This document shows, piece by piece, positions 61,798 through 64,000 of a stretch of 64,000 bases of DNA. Where the stretch lies: positions 17,939,612-18,003,611 of the forward strand of contig OZ038392.1 in the NCBI GenBank assembly GCA_964036045.1, given 5' to 3'. The translations under genes were made by a program, and so were the position numbers. Each line of letters opens with the position of its first letter. Within the stretch, counting starts at the first letter, position 1. This stretch comes from Eutreptiella sp. 'Long Island Sound 2002'. Its lineage: Eukaryota > Euglenozoa > Euglenophyceae > Eutreptiales > Eutreptiaceae. Under the pieces are notes generated by a model that did no database searches, was not told the origin of the DNA, and was given only the letters and a program-made list of their open reading frames with translations.

Positions 61798-64000
61798 TGT
61801 GCAACTCTACTACCTTGAAGTCTATTGACCCAAAGCGGCATGCACGTCTCAACCACAAACTGCAAAGCAAATACCCCAGTTTCGGAATGCAAGTATAGGA
61901 CTCCAAAGTAGCGAAGCTGAAATAGTCATAGTCCTATCATAGGGTCCTTGAACAACAACAAGCATACTAAACAACACTGAAATCTGAACTATCACCGTAG
62001 CTCAAACTAACGATGTCCGATCATCAACTATACTCTGAAATCGACATTCCCATATCCCAAATCCCAGATCTCGATCTAAATCTCGACTTACAATTAACTA
62101 TTGCTCAGCGCGCGCGTTCCTCTTAGTGTGCACGTGCTCCGGACGGCGCCTGTTACCAAACCCATAATCCCATCCCAATAGGTCAAAAGGTCACGAGGTT
62201 AAGGGTTAATTAGCCGACTGTTTCTTGGTCTATTGCACTGCCCTCACAAAATATTACTTGGTTAGAAAAGGGGGTGTGGGGATAACCCAGGTAATGTTTG
62301 ATAAAACATGTAAGGGAACAAAGAAAGAGAAGCCTCTACCCATTGTATCCCCACAAGCTCTACATACATGCTAGGCTAAGATAGGGGAGGGTGGGGGTGG
62401 GGGGGCTGGCTGGCTGGCAGGCTCGCTGATTTCATGGGTCCGACCAGAAATGTCACCAAAAATCCAAAACGGATCAAAAATCAGTTTCGTAAAATTTTGG
62501 TGGCCGCTTGGGACCCGAACCAAATTGTGGAACCATTCTCACGCCCACTGTAGCCGGCTTCGCCCGTGGGCAGCCCTCACACGTTCACCTACTCAATCTG
62601 TACCTAAGCATGAAAAAAGCTGGGAGGGGGGATCACTTGTACTCCAACCACCCATCACCAAGCAACGCCACAACTGCCAAAACATGTCGGAGGGCCGGAG
62701 CTAGGTTATGAGTGAGCGATTTATCACGGTAAAAGGAGGTGAGGAGGGGGGAGGGGGGGGGGCGGAACCCGTTTCAGGGAAGGTGCGAGGGTAGGTTGTG
62801 AGGTAAGGCAAAAGGACGGTTAGCACATGCAAGGTCACCGTAGGGAAAGGAGGCTAACCAACCTTGTATCTTGCATTTGGACTCCTGGACGCGCCACGAC
62901 CCAATGGGGGTCGTTGCCTTGCGCCCGGAGCCCACCTTGGTATGGAGGGGGGGGGGGCACATGGCACATAGCCATGTTAGAAAACGGCCATTCTGGAAGT
63001 CCTTAACAAAAAAAAAAGAGCTCATTAAACAAAAGCGGCGCATGTGATATACATAAATCCACCCAAAATCGTCATGGGAGAGAAAATATCGTTAGCTAGC
63101 TTTACCCAATCCTTCAATTGAAATAGCCCAATAAAGCAAAAAAAAGTTGGACCCTTAGGGCTTGAGGTAAACGAAAAATTGTGTCTACCCACAACCCTCT
63201 CGTTTCAACTATTTCACAAAGCCCCAACCGTCGCGCCACATCACCAAACTCGTCAAAACACGGCACTTGAATTGCGGACATAGGTGTGTGATGTTACTTT
63301 GGCCGGGCGGTAGCGAGGAGGGGGTTGGTCATGCACGATATTCCTCTGTGGAGGGGAGAAGAATTACCAATACCACACTACAACCCCACTAATCAACAAC
63401 AACAAATGTGATAGGAGGATGTATGTCCAAACGTTTTATATCAGATAAAACTAACCATTGGCTTCACGTTTCATCTAGGGCTCACGCTTCGTATAACTAT
63501 GCCCACACACATGTAACATGCATTGCATGTCTGGTTACTGACACAACCACCAAGCGGGCAAGTCCACTAGCTTAAATACCTTCAAACGAAAACAACCATG
63601 AAGGCATGAGAATTCACATAGTGCTACCTCCGAAAAACTAGCTCTTCACAACCATCCTAAGGGAAAGGGAGGGAGTAGGGGTAGGGGAGTAGGGGGGGTT
63701 GATTCCACACCCCAAGCAACGCCTCTCCTTTCGGCGCTACGCGCCTCAAGTAGGCCGGAGCTTGATGTTAGACGTGGAGCCAGGGTGCAAAGAAAACGCG
63801 GAGAAAGGGGTGTGTTATGCCCTCGACCAACTCACAAACATGGATCAGTAAGCCCATCCCAAGGCAATGGAGGATTAGAGAAGGTCATCCCGAGAACATG
63901 GTATGAGTGGGCCCCTTGACGCGCCACGGCCCAAAGGGGCCGGTGCCTTGCGTCCGGGTACCCGACGCAACCAGAGGACACAAGACAATTCACGAACCCG
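61798..64000. other. Gene-free right end with low-complexity tracts
   Basis: No gene seen. G-rich runs at 62388-62405, 62735-62762, 62946-62956 and 63667-63699, and a CTGG microsatellite at 62405-62418. A motif of about 50 bp, GACGCGCCACG(A/G)CCCAA, then TGCCTTGCG(C/T)CCGG, is present at 62887-62934 and 63917-63958, direct orientation. Confidence 0.5.

Overview
This is eukaryotic nuclear DNA made almost entirely of transposable elements, most of them nested in one another. Evidence for a eukaryote: GT-AG introns with pyrimidine-rich 3' ends (about 18992-19307 and 17425), Ty3/gypsy and non-LTR retrotransposons, long non-coding repeats and no prokaryotic operons. Base composition changes sharply from element to element. 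The species cannot be named from the sequence. The mix of elements (ULP1-protease LINEs, a TET/JBP-like dioxygenase in a DNA transposon) would fit a large algal or other protist genome; that is inference.

Layout. 1-2492 (-): end of a decayed gypsy-like element (gag with CCHC knuckle, aspartic protease, part of a polyprotein). 3042-5515 (-): a broken gene of unknown type with repeated VEESP-like motifs. 5780-8800: a 3-kb non-coding repeat whose second copy is at 58750-61797. 8801-13095: non-coding DNA with short tandem repeats. 13096-19773: a 6.68-kb DNA transposon bounded by 27-bp terminal inverted repeats. All its genes read on the minus strand: a two-exon transposase-like protein, an unknown protein and a broken gene ending in a 2-oxoglutarate/Fe(II) dioxygenase domain. 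Its introns and ends are packed with TGTGCAA/TTGCACA motifs. 19774-23180: host or repeat DNA with remnants of a minus-strand coding region.

23181-58347 is one Ty3/gypsy element with 284-bp LTRs, a 4-bp target duplication (GGAT) and about 8 kb of its own sequence. It was later split by other elements. (1) An APE-type LINE (called LINE-A here, about 26520-46250, minus strand) sits inside its reverse transcriptase. (2) LINE-A is itself interrupted by a 10.45-kb GC-rich LINE (LINE-B, 32741-43194, minus strand), 5'-truncated in the RT domain, with RNase H and a ULP1-like cysteine protease. A 111-bp 3' fragment of LINE-B lies in LINE-A's endonuclease region with its own 14-bp duplication. (3) A 6.8-kb GC-rich, 5'-truncated element (LINE-C, 49229-56029, plus strand) sits in the pol C-terminus and is flanked by an identical 484-bp duplication of target sequence. 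The gypsy element also has an extra reading frame between pol and the 3' LTR.

58348-64000 is non-coding apart from one short unrecognised ORF, and holds the second 3-kb repeat copy. No ordinary host gene, rRNA, intact tRNA or CRISPR array was found. The items most worth follow-up are the TIR transposon carrying the dioxygenase and the LINE insertion with the 484-bp target duplication.
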